Shown: positions 51,812-61,296 of the stretch, one piece after another
Position numbering within the stretch: position 1 is the first letter of the stretch
Layout of the letters: every line of letters begins with the position of its first letter
Origin: Actinomycetes bacterium
GTDB taxonomy: Bacteria > Actinomycetota > Thermoleophilia > RBG-16-64-13
Direction of reading: 5' to 3'
Assembly (NCBI GenBank): GCA_024637035.1
Contig: JAGXFW010000013.1
Coordinates: 27,203 to 91,202, forward strand
Length of the DNA: 64,000 nt
Notes under the pieces: model-generated
What the model saw: the letters and a program-made list of their open reading frames with translations, nothing else
Database searches by the model: none
Told to the model about the DNA's origin: nothing
Made by a program: the position numbers and the translations under genes

Positions 51812-52336
51812 TGTGGGATCGTCTCCTTCCTTCGCCTTCCCTCCAATCGACCCGGAAGCGCTCGGGCTTGAGCGTTACGCAGGCGCTCAGGGGGCGGGCC
51901 CGGGGAGCAGTGTCTGGTGAAACGAAGGACGGTCGTTGGGGGCTATGCAGGAGTCGACCGATCCTCGGGCCGAAGGGGAGCCCCCTGGATGTGCGCGGCG
52001 GATATAAGGCTGTCATTGTGCTGGCCACACTGTCCCCGCATGGAGCCGCTTTCTCCCTTGGCCGCTCTTCTCAACTACCTGTGCATGTGCCACCCAGATC
52101 TCCTGAGGCCAGGAAGATACCTTCCGTGAACGCGGAGACATATCCCCGATGTCAGACCTGACTGATTTGGTCTACGGGAGGGAGATCGGGGAGTGAGGCG
52201 AGCACCATTCTGCGATAGTGTTCGTTCCCAACAGGAGAGTAAAGGTGGAGGGCGACACTGGCCTGGGGATGGCGGCTGCAGATCCGGGGTGTGATGCGAT
52301 GATATGTTCACTGAAAACGCGAGGCAAGGGGGCGTG

Positions 52337-52426
52337 ATGGCCAAGAAGAAGAAGCCCAAGGCGCCGGCCGTAGACCCGATCACCGGGAAGAGTAAGCCCC
52401 ATAAGAAGAAGTCCAGAGGGAAGTGA
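52337..52426 (+). CDS. 29-aa Lys-rich microprotein (candidate)
   Basis: MAKKKKPKAPAVDPITGKSKPHKKKSRGK read directly. Confidence 0.4.
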   Translation: MAKKKKPKAPAVDPITGKSKPHKKKSRGK

Positions 52427-52520
52427 GGCTGACTACTGAGTCTCGCCGCTCGTGACGAGGTGCACGACGGGCCGAGTCCCCGAGGCGTGGGCGTAGACGG
52501 CTGCTGAGCGGAGGAGCCGA

Positions 52521-53162
52521 ATGAGACATCGGTATGTCGTCATGACCACCCTGGCAGGCGCGGGGGCTGCCTACATGCTTCTTGCGAGGCCCTGGCATCT
52601 GCGGTGGGGCGCGACCGACCAGGAGTCCTGCGGGCCTCTGCCCGGCGATGACCTCCTCGCGAACCCCGACCTTTCCGCCACCCGAGCCATCACTGTTCGC
52701 GCCTCGCCCGATGAGGTCTGGCCGTGGATCGCGCAGCTAGGGCAGGGTCGGGGCGGGCTCTACAGCTATGACTTCCTCGAGAACCTCATCGGCTGCAGAA
52801 TCCACAGCGCGAATCGCATCGTGCCCGAGTGGCAGACGCTCGAGGTCGGAGACCAGGTCAAGCTCCATCCGGAGGTGCCGCTCGAAGTGGCCGTCGTCGA
52901 GCCGAGGGGAGCACTCGTTGTCCGCGGCGGGGTTCCGATGGGGAATACCCCGCCTCCCTATGACTTTACCTGGGCCTTCGTGCTCCGAGAGCAGCCGGAC
53001 GGGACGACCAGGCTTCTGGTCAGGGAGCGCTATGCGTACACGAAAAAGTGGGCGCCGCTCCTGGTCGAGCCCGTTGAGGCGATCAGCTTCGTGATGAGCC
53101 AGAAGATGCTCCGTGGTATCAAGAGCCGAGCCGAAAGCACCACTGTGCTCCCCGTGGGGTGA
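52521..53162 (+). CDS. SRPBCC/polyketide cyclase-like family protein
   Basis: ATRAITVRASPDEVWPWIAQLGQGRGGLYSYDFLENLIGCRIHSANRIVPEWQ. Confidence 0.85.
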   Translation: MRHRYVVMTTLAGAGAAYMLLARPWHLRWGATDQESCGPLPGDDLLANPDLSATRAITVRASPDEVWPWIAQLGQGRGGLYSYDFLENLIGCRIHSANRIVPEWQTLEVGDQVKLHPEVPLEVAVVEPRGALVVRGGVPMGNTPPPYDFTWAFVLREQPDGTTRLLVRERYAYTKKWAPLLVEPVEAISFVMSQKMLRGIKSRAESTTVLPVG

Positions 53163-53767
53163 CCAACAGCGAACCGATGGTAGGCTAAGCGCGCAATGCT
53201 CGCCTGGGTTGCCTTCAGCCCCCGGATCTTCCACAGGATGAATCTCTGTTGTGGGACCGACTCGTCCAGAACGAGGGACACAGGAACACGTGCTAACGCG
53301 GTCTCGCTCTCTCATCGAGCCGGGAAAGCTCGAGGACCATCTGAACAGCCCGCCTCCCTGACCTCACGGGGTTGCGCTTTGATGTGTGTGCTCATGACTC
53401 CATCCTCTCAAAGGTTGGAGTCTCTGGGGAAGGCGGAGCGGTTCGCTCGCTGGGCCGCGCTGCAGAGCGTCATGGGACGTTCACCGGTTCGCGCTCTTGC
53501 CGGATGAGGAGCGGGTCGCCCGGGTCGCTGCTAGCCGGTGACCCGCTCTCGGCCGAAAGGTAGTAGACTGTTGGCACTCCCTGGCTGAGAGTGCCAGCGA
53601 GAACGTGGGCATGAGTCTCTTTGGCGAGACTCTTCGCCGCCCGCCAAGCTTGCGAAGACTCCGGCACGTATCGGGCCCAGCGCACAGATGCTGCGATGGC
53701 TCACTTCTGCTTTGATCAACCGAAGGCGTCCGTTTGCGAACGCTACGAATGTCAGGACACACATTTC

Positions 53768-54997
53768 ATGGGAAAGCTTCTCCTTTTCACTCCCGGTCCC
53801 GTGAATGTGGCCGACAGCGTGCGGGCCGCCGTCGCTCACGACGACATCTGTCATCGAGAGGTCGATTTTGAACAATTGCTGCGGAGCATTGAAGGCCGGT
53901 TGCTGCGATTGTGGGAAATCAGAGATCATCAGAACTATCAAGCAGTTGTGATTACGGGTTCGGGATCTGCCGCCAACGAGGCGATGCTGTCTTCTGTCGT
54001 TGGAGATCAGAACATCCTCATCGTGTCCAATGGAGAATTTGGTGAGCGGCTCCACGCGCTTTCGAAGATCCACAACAGGAACACGTTTCTGCTGCAGTTT
54101 CCTTGGGGGGAGTCACTCGATCTAGAGGTCATTGACGCCTACCTACAAGACCATCCGATAGATGTCATAGCCTTGGCGCATCATGAGACCAGCTCGGGCA
54201 TGTTGAATCCGCTGGCGGCCATCGGTGCTTTGGCCGAGGCAAACGGGTCGGTGCTGCTGGTCGATTGTGTGAGTAGCGCCGGGGCGGAGGCCATCGATAT
54301 GGAACGCGACAACATAGCGTTCTGCTCATCGTCAAGCTCGAAGGCGATCGGGTCATATCCGGGGTTGTCGTTCGTCGTTGGCAAGGCGGCTGAGTTTGAG
54401 AAGCTCGGATCACTGCCGGTCAAGTCCGGCTATCTGAATCTCTACAAGTTCTATGAGTTTGCAACCGGGCGTTCGCAGACGCCGAATACCCCTGCAGTTG
54501 CGCTCTTCTTTGCCTTGGACCAAGCGTTGGCCAACATCTTGAGCGAAACCGTTGTTGGGCGGCGCGCCAAGATCCTTCGAACAGCGACGACGCTTCGGAA
54601 GGGAATGACGAAACTAGGTCTCACCTTCCTTTTGGACCCCGACGACATGAGCTCGGTCTTGACGACGGTCTACCTGCCTCCCGACGTGGACATCGATCTG
54701 TTGCGTCACGAACTACGTGAGCGATCGATGATCATCTATGAGGGCAAGGGTCCGCTAAAGGGCCGAGTCTTCCAAGTCGGAAGTATCGGTGAGCTCTCCG
54801 AGACTGACGTCCGGAGATTCCTGCGTGTCCTTCGAGATATTCTGAGCGGCTTCCGGGTTGTCGAACCAATAGAACCCACGGTCGTTCTCGGCCTCCTCCC
54901 CGAAACGCGGGCACTGTCCGTGGTTCCGATCTTTGATGGCGGCCAAGGGCTGGCAACCAACAAGGGCTTCGATGAATCGGTAGTGGCGAATGTCTGA
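53768..54997 (+). CDS. Class V aminotransferase, 2-aminoethylphosphonate:pyruvate transaminase-like
   Basis: LLLFTPGPVNVADSVRAAVAHDDICHREVDFEQLL...VITGSGSAANEAMLSSVV...ALAHHETSSGMLNPL...SSSKAIGSYPGLSFVV. Confidence 0.85.
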   Translation: MGKLLLFTPGPVNVADSVRAAVAHDDICHREVDFEQLLRSIEGRLLRLWEIRDHQNYQAVVITGSGSAANEAMLSSVVGDQNILIVSNGEFGERLHALSKIHNRNTFLLQFPWGESLDLEVIDAYLQDHPIDVIALAHHETSSGMLNPLAAIGALAEANGSVLLVDCVSSAGAEAIDMERDNIAFCSSSSSKAIGSYPGLSFVVGKAAEFEKLGSLPVKSGYLNLYKFYEFATGRSQTPNTPAVALFFALDQALANILSETVVGRRAKILRTATTLRKGMTKLGLTFLLDPDDMSSVLTTVYLPPDVDIDLLRHELRERSMIIYEGKGPLKGRVFQVGSIGELSETDVRRFLRVLRDILSGFRVVEPIEPTVVLGLLPETRALSVVPIFDGGQGLATNKGFDESVVANV

Positions 54998-55103
54998 GGT
55001 CCGTTCCGACGAGTTCAGGCTCCTTCGTCGCCGAACTACGGGGTGTATTGTGACGGGTGTCTTTCCCCACCAGCCGCCTTCGTCGGCCTAACGGCGTCCC
55101 TGC

Positions 55104-55880
55104 ATGAACGACAGAATGTCTCGGTTGTGGGCGACGAAGACTCGCGACGACGAGTGGTGGTCCTCGTTTGTGACTTCCCCACTAGCGATACTCTTCAACT
55201 ACGCCGTGGTTGACATCCGGTGGCTGACGCCGAACCTGGTCACGCTTGCATCATTCGTGACCGCTCTCGTTTCCGCGGCGTTCATCCTTGTAGGCGGTAC
55301 AACGAACTTTGTGATCGCCGCGGGTCTGATTCACCTCAGTCACGTCTTCGATTGCATGGATGGGCAGATGGCCCGTTACCGGAAGACGACCAGCGCCTCG
55401 GGCAGTTACTTCGACCGGGCTACGGATCAGATACAGGTCACGCTCTGGTTCGGTGCGGTCGGCTATGCGGCCTACGACCAGTCAGGGAGTGTTCTCCCCG
55501 TCTTTCTCGCGTTCATCGGTGTGGCCTTCTACTCACTACGTGGTTACGTGAAATACGTCGCGATACACGTGGAGATGTCCCGTGACGCCCGCTACCTGGA
55601 GCGGATGGCCGAGGATGCCTCGGCGGGTGAGGGAGTCGAAGCGGCGAGCCAAGGGTTCGATCTCTGGGCGAGCGTCAGGTGGTTCATCAGTGAGCAGCGC
55701 AAGATTGTTCGCTTCAACGAGGGTGTCTTTATCTTCATGCTCTCGCTGGCGTTGGTGCTGGATCGCCTCACGCCGATGCTTTGGGTCTTTGCGGTGAGTC
55801 AGCTGGGCCACGGCCTCTTCCGAAGCTGGCAGCAGGGGCGGAACATTCATCTCAGCCAACAGATGCGAGTCGAAAAATGA
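55104..55880 (+). CDS. CDP-alcohol phosphatidyltransferase
   Basis: FDCMDGQMARYRKTTSASGSYFDRATDQ matches D-G-x2-A-R-x8-G-x3-D-x3-D. Confidence 0.92.
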   Translation: MNDRMSRLWATKTRDDEWWSSFVTSPLAILFNYAVVDIRWLTPNLVTLASFVTALVSAAFILVGGTTNFVIAAGLIHLSHVFDCMDGQMARYRKTTSASGSYFDRATDQIQVTLWFGAVGYAAYDQSGSVLPVFLAFIGVAFYSLRGYVKYVAIHVEMSRDARYLERMAEDASAGEGVEAASQGFDLWASVRWFISEQRKIVRFNEGVFIFMLSLALVLDRLTPMLWVFAVSQLGHGLFRSWQQGRNIHLSQQMRVEK

Positions 55881-56629
55881 AGACGACACAACGACCAACG
55901 TCCAGTCCCAAGGCGATCATCCTAGCGGCGGGAGTCGGTTCGAGAATCCGTCCCCTGACAGACAACTGCCCGAAGACCCTCTTGACGGTCGGAGGCGTCA
56001 CGATCCTGGAACGGATGCTGACCAGTATTCGTACCTGCGGCATTGATGAGGTCGTTATCGTTCTCGGGTACATGCACGAGCAGGTCGAACTCTTTGTACG
56101 AAATACGTTTCCAGATCTGAACGTACGGTTCGTCATCAATACTCGCTATGACGAGACGAACACGGGGTATTCGTTGATGCTCGCTGCGGATCTAGTCGCA
56201 GGATCGGATTTCGTGAAATTCGACGGTGACGTGGTATTTGCCGAAGAGATCTTGCGCCGGCTGTTGTCTGGTGTCGAAGAGAATCGTCTCTGTATTGACC
56301 GGAACATGCAGCTCGATTCAGAGGAAGTGAAGGTAGTCCTATCCGGCGAATCTCGCGTCGTGCGAGTGAGCAAAGCCGTTCTCCCTGGGGATGCGATCGG
56401 TGAGTCAATCGGCATCGAGAGGATCGGCGTCGACACGGCGGTCCTCCTCTTCGCCGAGCTTCGAGCGATGATGAACGAGGCAGACAATCTCCAGGAGTAC
56501 TACGAGGGAGCGTACGAGCGCCTGATCGCCAGGGACGTTGCGTTCCATGCAGTCGATATCACTGGTTTGGAATGGACTGAGATCGATACTCGGCAAGACT
56601 TTGACGCCGCAGAGAAGATCTTCGGGTAG
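55877..56629 (+). CDS. Sugar/phosphonate nucleotidyltransferase (PntC/LicC-like)
   Basis: KAIILAAGVGSRIRPLTDNCPKTLLTVGGVTILERML; ATGA overlap with the upstream gene. Confidence 0.9.
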   Translation: MKTTQRPTSSPKAIILAAGVGSRIRPLTDNCPKTLLTVGGVTILERMLTSIRTCGIDEVVIVLGYMHEQVELFVRNTFPDLNVRFVINTRYDETNTGYSLMLAADLVAGSDFVKFDGDVVFAEEILRRLLSGVEENRLCIDRNMQLDSEEVKVVLSGESRVVRVSKAVLPGDAIGESIGIERIGVDTAVLLFAELRAMMNEADNLQEYYEGAYERLIARDVAFHAVDITGLEWTEIDTRQDFDAAEKIFG

Positions 56630-56984
56630 CTAGGCACTAGCTGGGCCCATCCAGTCTCATGCCGCCGGAACGACGGTTCCTTCTGCAGCGGATGTGGCCA
56701 TCACCCTCTGCCATACGGCGAGCAGCGCGAAGAGTGGTGTTCCCTCACGCTTCGGAACGGGTCTGCCGTCTTCTTGAGGTGCCGCGCTCAGCCATGAGTG
56801 ATCGGTGTTCTAAAACACTACTGAGTCTCCCACGAGCTGCCCGCAAGAATCCGTTCACTTTGGTCTCTGCCTGTAGTGCTTCGTCCACCTTGAGCATGGG
56901 ACGGGGTAGTTGCGGGGCCGGGGTAGAGGTACGAGGTCGGGCTGATTGTCAGGGGAGGGGGAGGGGGTGCCCCCTGCGTATTCC

Positions 56985-57075
56985 GGCCGAACTGACCACC
57001 CGTTCCGGCCGTAACTGACCAGACGTTACGGCGCAAACTGATCACCGTGTTCGGGCTGAACTGACCAGGGACGGG
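56985..57075. repeat. IS21-type terminal repeat array (relic)
   Basis: Four imperfect repeats of (C/T)GAACTGACCA / GTAACTGACCAGACGTT / CAAACTGATCACC / TGAACTGACCAG next to the istB fragment. Confidence 0.6.
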
Positions 57076-57119
57076 TCAGAGTCCGGGGCCGCGCTGGTTC
57101 TTCCTGGGGCCAGTGTAGC

Positions 57120-57308
57120 TCAGACCTCCTTCGTCGACAGCGCCGACGTGCCGTTCGGGCTTTTCGTCTTCCGCATGGACCCTCCCTTCAGGTGGACCTT
57201 GTGGGCGTTGTGGATCAAACGATCGAGGATGGCGTCGGCCAGGGTGGGGTCGGCGATGGCCCCGTGCCACATCTCCATGGGGAGTTGACTCGATGGCTTC
57301 GCCATCAT
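57120..57308 (-). pseudogene. IstB (IS21 helper ATPase) C-terminal fragment
   Basis: [41 protein letters not shown]. Confidence 0.85.
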
Positions 57309-57336
57309 CGAGGACAGCGAGGGCAGCTACGCTCAC

Positions 57337-58638
57337 ATGGGAGCAACGATAGCGGATGCCGTTCTTCAGGCCGGCACGAGCTACGACACCGTCGTCCGCC
57401 CTCGGGTCACGCGCATCCTTGAGTCCTATCCGGGCGCGGTGACGACCTCCGCCTTCTGGAAACTGCTGCACGACGTCGGACCAAAGACCGTGCTCTCTTG
57501 GCGTCACCATGAGAAACCGAACCGGGTGGTCGCCCTGACTGCATTCTTGCGTGAGGCGCACATCGAGACCGAGGTCGAACTCGGGCCTTGGTTGGAAGAC
57601 GAGGCCAATCAGACCAACCTCCTCTCCCTACGCGGCATCGGCCCCAAGACGGTCGACTACCTGAGGATCTTGGCGGGAGCGCAGACCGTCGCTGTCGATC
57701 GCTACGTGTATACGCTCCTCGCAGAAGCAGGCATTCACGTCTCCGGCTATGAGGAGGCCAGGGCGGTCCTGAATCAAACGGCGGATACGTTGGGCGTTCC
57801 CCGGGCGACCCTCGACCACAGCGTATGGCGGTTCATGTCGACGAGGAAGGGCTCTGCCAAGACCAAGACTTCAGCCGCAGGAGACTGCCCGGAGTCGCAG
57901 GGGAGAAGGCACCCGCGCACGGGCCCCGAGCCTTCCGGGCTTGAGGTTCGCAGACAGAACGAGACCATCATGAACTCGGGGATATCAGACGAGGACGTGG
58001 CGGCCGCTCTAGTGCTGGGCCTCGCCTCGCTGAACCGCTCGGGTGTAACGAAGCCCGCCGCCTACCTCCTGCTCGGCGTTCCTCTGTGGGTGGCCGTCTT
58101 GAAGTCCGGCGTACATGCTACACTCGCAGGCGTCGTGGTAGCGATGTTCATTCCGCTGCGCGTGCCGGAGAAGTCGCTCTCGTGGACTGCGCACAGGTCG
58201 CCAGTGCACCACCTGGAACATGCGCTGCATCCGTGGGTGGCCTTTGGAGTCCTGCCCATCTTCGCGTTCACCAACGCGGGTGTCTCCATCCAGGGAGTCT
58301 CGATCTCGGACCTACTCCACCCCGTGCCGCTTGGCATCGTGACTGGGTTGCTTCTCGGGAAGCAGGCAGGGATCATGGCGATGTCCTGGGTAGCGGTGCG
58401 GATGGGGATCGCATCGCTTCCCGCTGGAGTCCGCTGGCCACACATCTACGGCACGTCGTTGCTCTGCGGCATCGGGTTCACGATGAGCCTGTTCATCGCG
58501 TCGCTGGCGTTTGAGCAGGGCGGCGCCGCGTATCTCGGGTTGGAGCGACTCGGCGTCCTGACCGCTTCAGTGCTTGCCGGGCTAACTGGCTACGGCGTGC
58601 TTCGCTTTGGGTTGGGCGACAGGAGAAGGCCCACATGA
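57337..58638 (+). CDS. Chimeric ORF: HhH-GPD-like N-terminal half joined to the C-terminal half of an NhaA Na+/H+ antiporter
   Basis: N: LLSLRGIGPKTVDYLRILAGAQTVAVDRYVYTLLAEAG; C: ASLNRSGVTKPAAYLLLGVPLWVAVLKSGVHATLAGVVVAMFIPLR...GKQAGIMAMSWVAVRMGIASLPAGVRWPHIYGTSLLCGIGFTMSLFIASLAF. Confidence 0.8.
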   Translation: MGATIADAVLQAGTSYDTVVRPRVTRILESYPGAVTTSAFWKLLHDVGPKTVLSWRHHEKPNRVVALTAFLREAHIETEVELGPWLEDEANQTNLLSLRGIGPKTVDYLRILAGAQTVAVDRYVYTLLAEAGIHVSGYEEARAVLNQTADTLGVPRATLDHSVWRFMSTRKGSAKTKTSAAGDCPESQGRRHPRTGPEPSGLEVRRQNETIMNSGISDEDVAAALVLGLASLNRSGVTKPAAYLLLGVPLWVAVLKSGVHATLAGVVVAMFIPLRVPEKSLSWTAHRSPVHHLEHALHPWVAFGVLPIFAFTNAGVSIQGVSISDLLHPVPLGIVTGLLLGKQAGIMAMSWVAVRMGIASLPAGVRWPHIYGTSLLCGIGFTMSLFIASLAFEQGGAAYLGLERLGVLTASVLAGLTGYGVLRFGLGDRRRPT

Positions 58639-58729
58639 CACGCAACTGCAACCGACAAGCCACCTTGCCACCCGCGGACGATTGGCGATCCGCCGGGCCG
58701 CGCGATTCCATGACACCGGCGGGTGCCCC

Positions 58730-59824
58730 TTGATTCTGGTCTGGTTGGGATTCATTGCCTTTGTGCTGGCGATGTTGGCGCTGGACCTGGGAGTCTTCCA
58801 TCGTCGCGCTCACGTGGTTTCGGTGAAAGAGGCCCTCGTGTGGTCCGCCGTGTGGGCCACCCTGGGGCTGTCGTTCTCCGTGTTTGTGTACTTCGGGTAC
58901 GAGAACCACTGGCTGGGGTTGGGCAGTTCGATCGATGCGGTCGACGGGGCGATCAACGACGGCACGACAGCGATGGTCAAGTATCTGACGGGCTACGTAG
59001 TTGAGAAGTCTCTGAGCGTTGACAACATCTTCGTGATCGCACTTATCTTCGGTTCCTTCGCAGTCCCGGCGATCTATCAGCATCGAGTGCTGTTCTGGGG
59101 CATCATGGGCGCCTTGGTGATGCGTGGTGCCATGATTGGAGTGGGCGCCACAGCGATCGCGGAATTCCACTGGATTCTTTACCTCTTCGGTGCATTCCTG
59201 ATTGCCACAGGGATCAAAATGCTGATTTCCAATTCAGCTCACTCGGACCCCAATCAGAACATCCTCGTACGCCTTGCGCGGCGCTTCTTTCCGATCACCT
59301 CGCGGTTTCATGGACAGCATTTCGTTGTTCGAGCTGGAACGCCGGCGTCAGATGAGAGCGAGTCCCCCGGTGCTGCCCCCCTCTCGGATGAGGCGGTGGG
59401 CCAAGCCCGGCCCGGCACGTTGATGCTCACGCCCCTGGCTCTGGCCCTGATCGTGGTCGAGTTCACGGATGTGGTCTTCGCGGTGGACTCGATTCCGGCC
59501 ATCTTCTCTATCACGGCCGATCCGTTCCTGGTCTTCACCAGCAACGTCTTTGCCATACTCGGCCTCCGGTCGCTCTATTTCGCGCTGGGGGGCATGCTCG
59601 ACAAGTTCAGATACCTCAAGGTGTCACTCGCACTGGTGTTGATGGTTGTTGGGGTGAAGATGTTCACGGCCAAGTGGCTCAAAGAAGCGTTCGGAAGCAG
59701 TTTCAACCTCTATCTCCTCGCGGTGGTACTGCTGATCCTGGCTGCAGGGATTGTGGGGTCCTTGGTCGCTGACCGTCGCGGGAGAACAGCCGCCCAGCAA
59801 GGCGATCCTCCTCCGTCCAGCTGA
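58730..59824 (+). CDS. TerC/Alx-family integral membrane protein
   Basis: LALDLGVFHRRAHVVSVKEALVWSAVW, EKSLSVDNIFVIALIFGSFAVP, VVEFTDVVFAVDSIPAIFSITADPFLVFTSNVFAILGLRSLYFAL; TTG start. Confidence 0.93.
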   Translation: MILVWLGFIAFVLAMLALDLGVFHRRAHVVSVKEALVWSAVWATLGLSFSVFVYFGYENHWLGLGSSIDAVDGAINDGTTAMVKYLTGYVVEKSLSVDNIFVIALIFGSFAVPAIYQHRVLFWGIMGALVMRGAMIGVGATAIAEFHWILYLFGAFLIATGIKMLISNSAHSDPNQNILVRLARRFFPITSRFHGQHFVVRAGTPASDESESPGAAPLSDEAVGQARPGTLMLTPLALALIVVEFTDVVFAVDSIPAIFSITADPFLVFTSNVFAILGLRSLYFALGGMLDKFRYLKVSLALVLMVVGVKMFTAKWLKEAFGSSFNLYLLAVVLLILAAGIVGSLVADRRGRTAAQQGDPPPSS

Positions 59825-60518
59825 CGCGAGACGACCATGGCGGAGGAAGCACTGAGCCTGACGGGCGGGATCGGAGAACGCAAGATGTCCTTCTCGCAGA
59901 GGAATGGTGGAGAGGGAGCGCTGCTTGTAGCCGTGCCGCTTGCCGCCACCCACGGTTCGGTGCCACCGACGTGGCCCGCGGCCTTCCTCTGCGCAAGGAC
60001 CGCGGCAGCCAACACTTCTCCGATCACCTCCTGAACCAAACGCGCTACTGGGGCGGTGCCCCGCCGCCCGCCTTCGTGGAAGAAGCACAGACCAACGGAA
60101 ACGCGCCGAGGTTCATTAGTGCCCCAAGGGGCAGGCCGTCTCCGGGAGTGGTCCCCTAAGGGGTGGAGGTACGAGAATCGGCGGCCGCATTCGTGGACCC
60201 AATCGTGGCAGATCCCAAAGAGATACGTTATCGCCTAGACAAGCTCGGGCGGACGACGCCCGAGGGAAGCTTCGTCAAGACCTCGTGTGTTCGTCAACCC
60301 AAAAGTTGACCACCTCGATCATCGAAAAGTTGACCACCCCTGATCACTTGCCGGCCGGAGAATGCGCTGCGCGGACTCACATGTCGACGCGATGCCGATT
60401 GGTCGCGGGTCGGGCGCCCTTCCATTCATCTACGGACTCGCAGACGGGTGCGAAGACGGCGTAAAGGTGTGGGTCCTTCGTGCGACTGGAGGTGTGAAGA
60501 TGGCCGAAACGGTGGATA

Positions 60519-60535
60519 TACTACATCATGTAGTA
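60519..60535. promoter_or_regulatory. BlaI/CopY-type palindromic operator candidate
   Basis: TACTACATCATGTAGTA, perfect 17-nt palindrome (odd centre). Confidence 0.55.
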
Positions 60536-60641
60536 GTTACGGCATGCGTAGGCCGCAGGGTGGTCGAACACACGGGTCATTCGAGCGGAGTAGGTGTCCC
60601 GGGCGACGCTGCATTGGCATCGACAAGAAAGATGAGGAAGC

Positions 60642-61127
60642 ATGAATATCACACGTCGTACGGTTCTCGCAGTGCTCGCCGCACTGGCCCTGACCGTGGC
60701 TATCGCCCCGGCCGCCTCGGCCAGCGAGCAGGAGGCCCCCGTAGTCAAGGTGGCAGGCGAGGTCCGGATCACGCAGGACGGGACGAAAGTATTCGCCGCG
60801 TTCGAAGTCAAATCGACGGGACCGGCCGCCGCGGGTATGGATCATCAGCCGGCCAAGGGTGTGCTTGAGTATCGAGACGGGAACGGCCTCCGCTTCAAGG
60901 TCTCCATCGAGCACATCCACGCGCACTCGGCGAACGAGGTGCACTTCGGCGGCGTGATCGTGAAGGCCAGCGACCCAACCTTGATAGGGAAGCACGCGCA
61001 CATGGTAGCCGTGGACAACGGCAAGCGGGGCGACCGGTTCTCGGTGCTCCTGACGGCGGCCGGCACGCACGAGCACGCGCCTCCGGTTTTGGTGGAGCGA
61101 GGTGAATTGGTCGTGAAGGTGCGCTAG
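60642..61127 (+). CDS. Secreted His-containing protein of unknown function
   Basis: Signal peptide VLAVLAALALTVAIAPAASA; HIHAHS, HAHM, HEHAPP; terminator follows. Confidence 0.75.
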   Translation: MNITRRTVLAVLAALALTVAIAPAASASEQEAPVVKVAGEVRITQDGTKVFAAFEVKSTGPAAAGMDHQPAKGVLEYRDGNGLRFKVSIEHIHAHSANEVHFGGVIVKASDPTLIGKHAHMVAVDNGKRGDRFSVLLTAAGTHEHAPPVLVERGELVVKVR

Positions 61128-61167
61128 CGGCATTGATTGACCATCGGTAGCCGAAAGGCAGCACGAC

Positions 61168-61201
61168 GAGGCCCGGTCTCTTTGACCGGGCCTCTCTTTT
61201 T
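61168..61201 (+). terminator. Rho-independent terminator
   Basis: GAGGCCCGGTC-TCTTT-GACCGGGCCTC-TCTTTTT. Confidence 0.9.
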
Positions 61202-61279
61202 GCCTGGCCGCGGTCGATCCGCGGTCTTCTGGGCGAATGTATAGAGGACGTAAAGCGGGGCCGGGAGTCGCAGATTGCT

Positions 61280-61296
61280 TACTACACGGCGTAGTA
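61280..61296. promoter_or_regulatory. Second BlaI/CopY-type palindrome
   Basis: TACTACACGGCGTAGTA, same half-sites as 60519-60535. Confidence 0.5.

Noticed and set aside
53621-53767. N-terminal extension of the class V aminotransferase
   Set aside because: Family N-terminus LLLFTPGPVNV starts right after ATG at 53768; upstream residues look non-coding
60362-60868. 168-aa plus-strand ORF upstream of the secreted protein
   Set aside because: Reads through the palindromic operator and into the signal-peptide gene in another frame; no coding character
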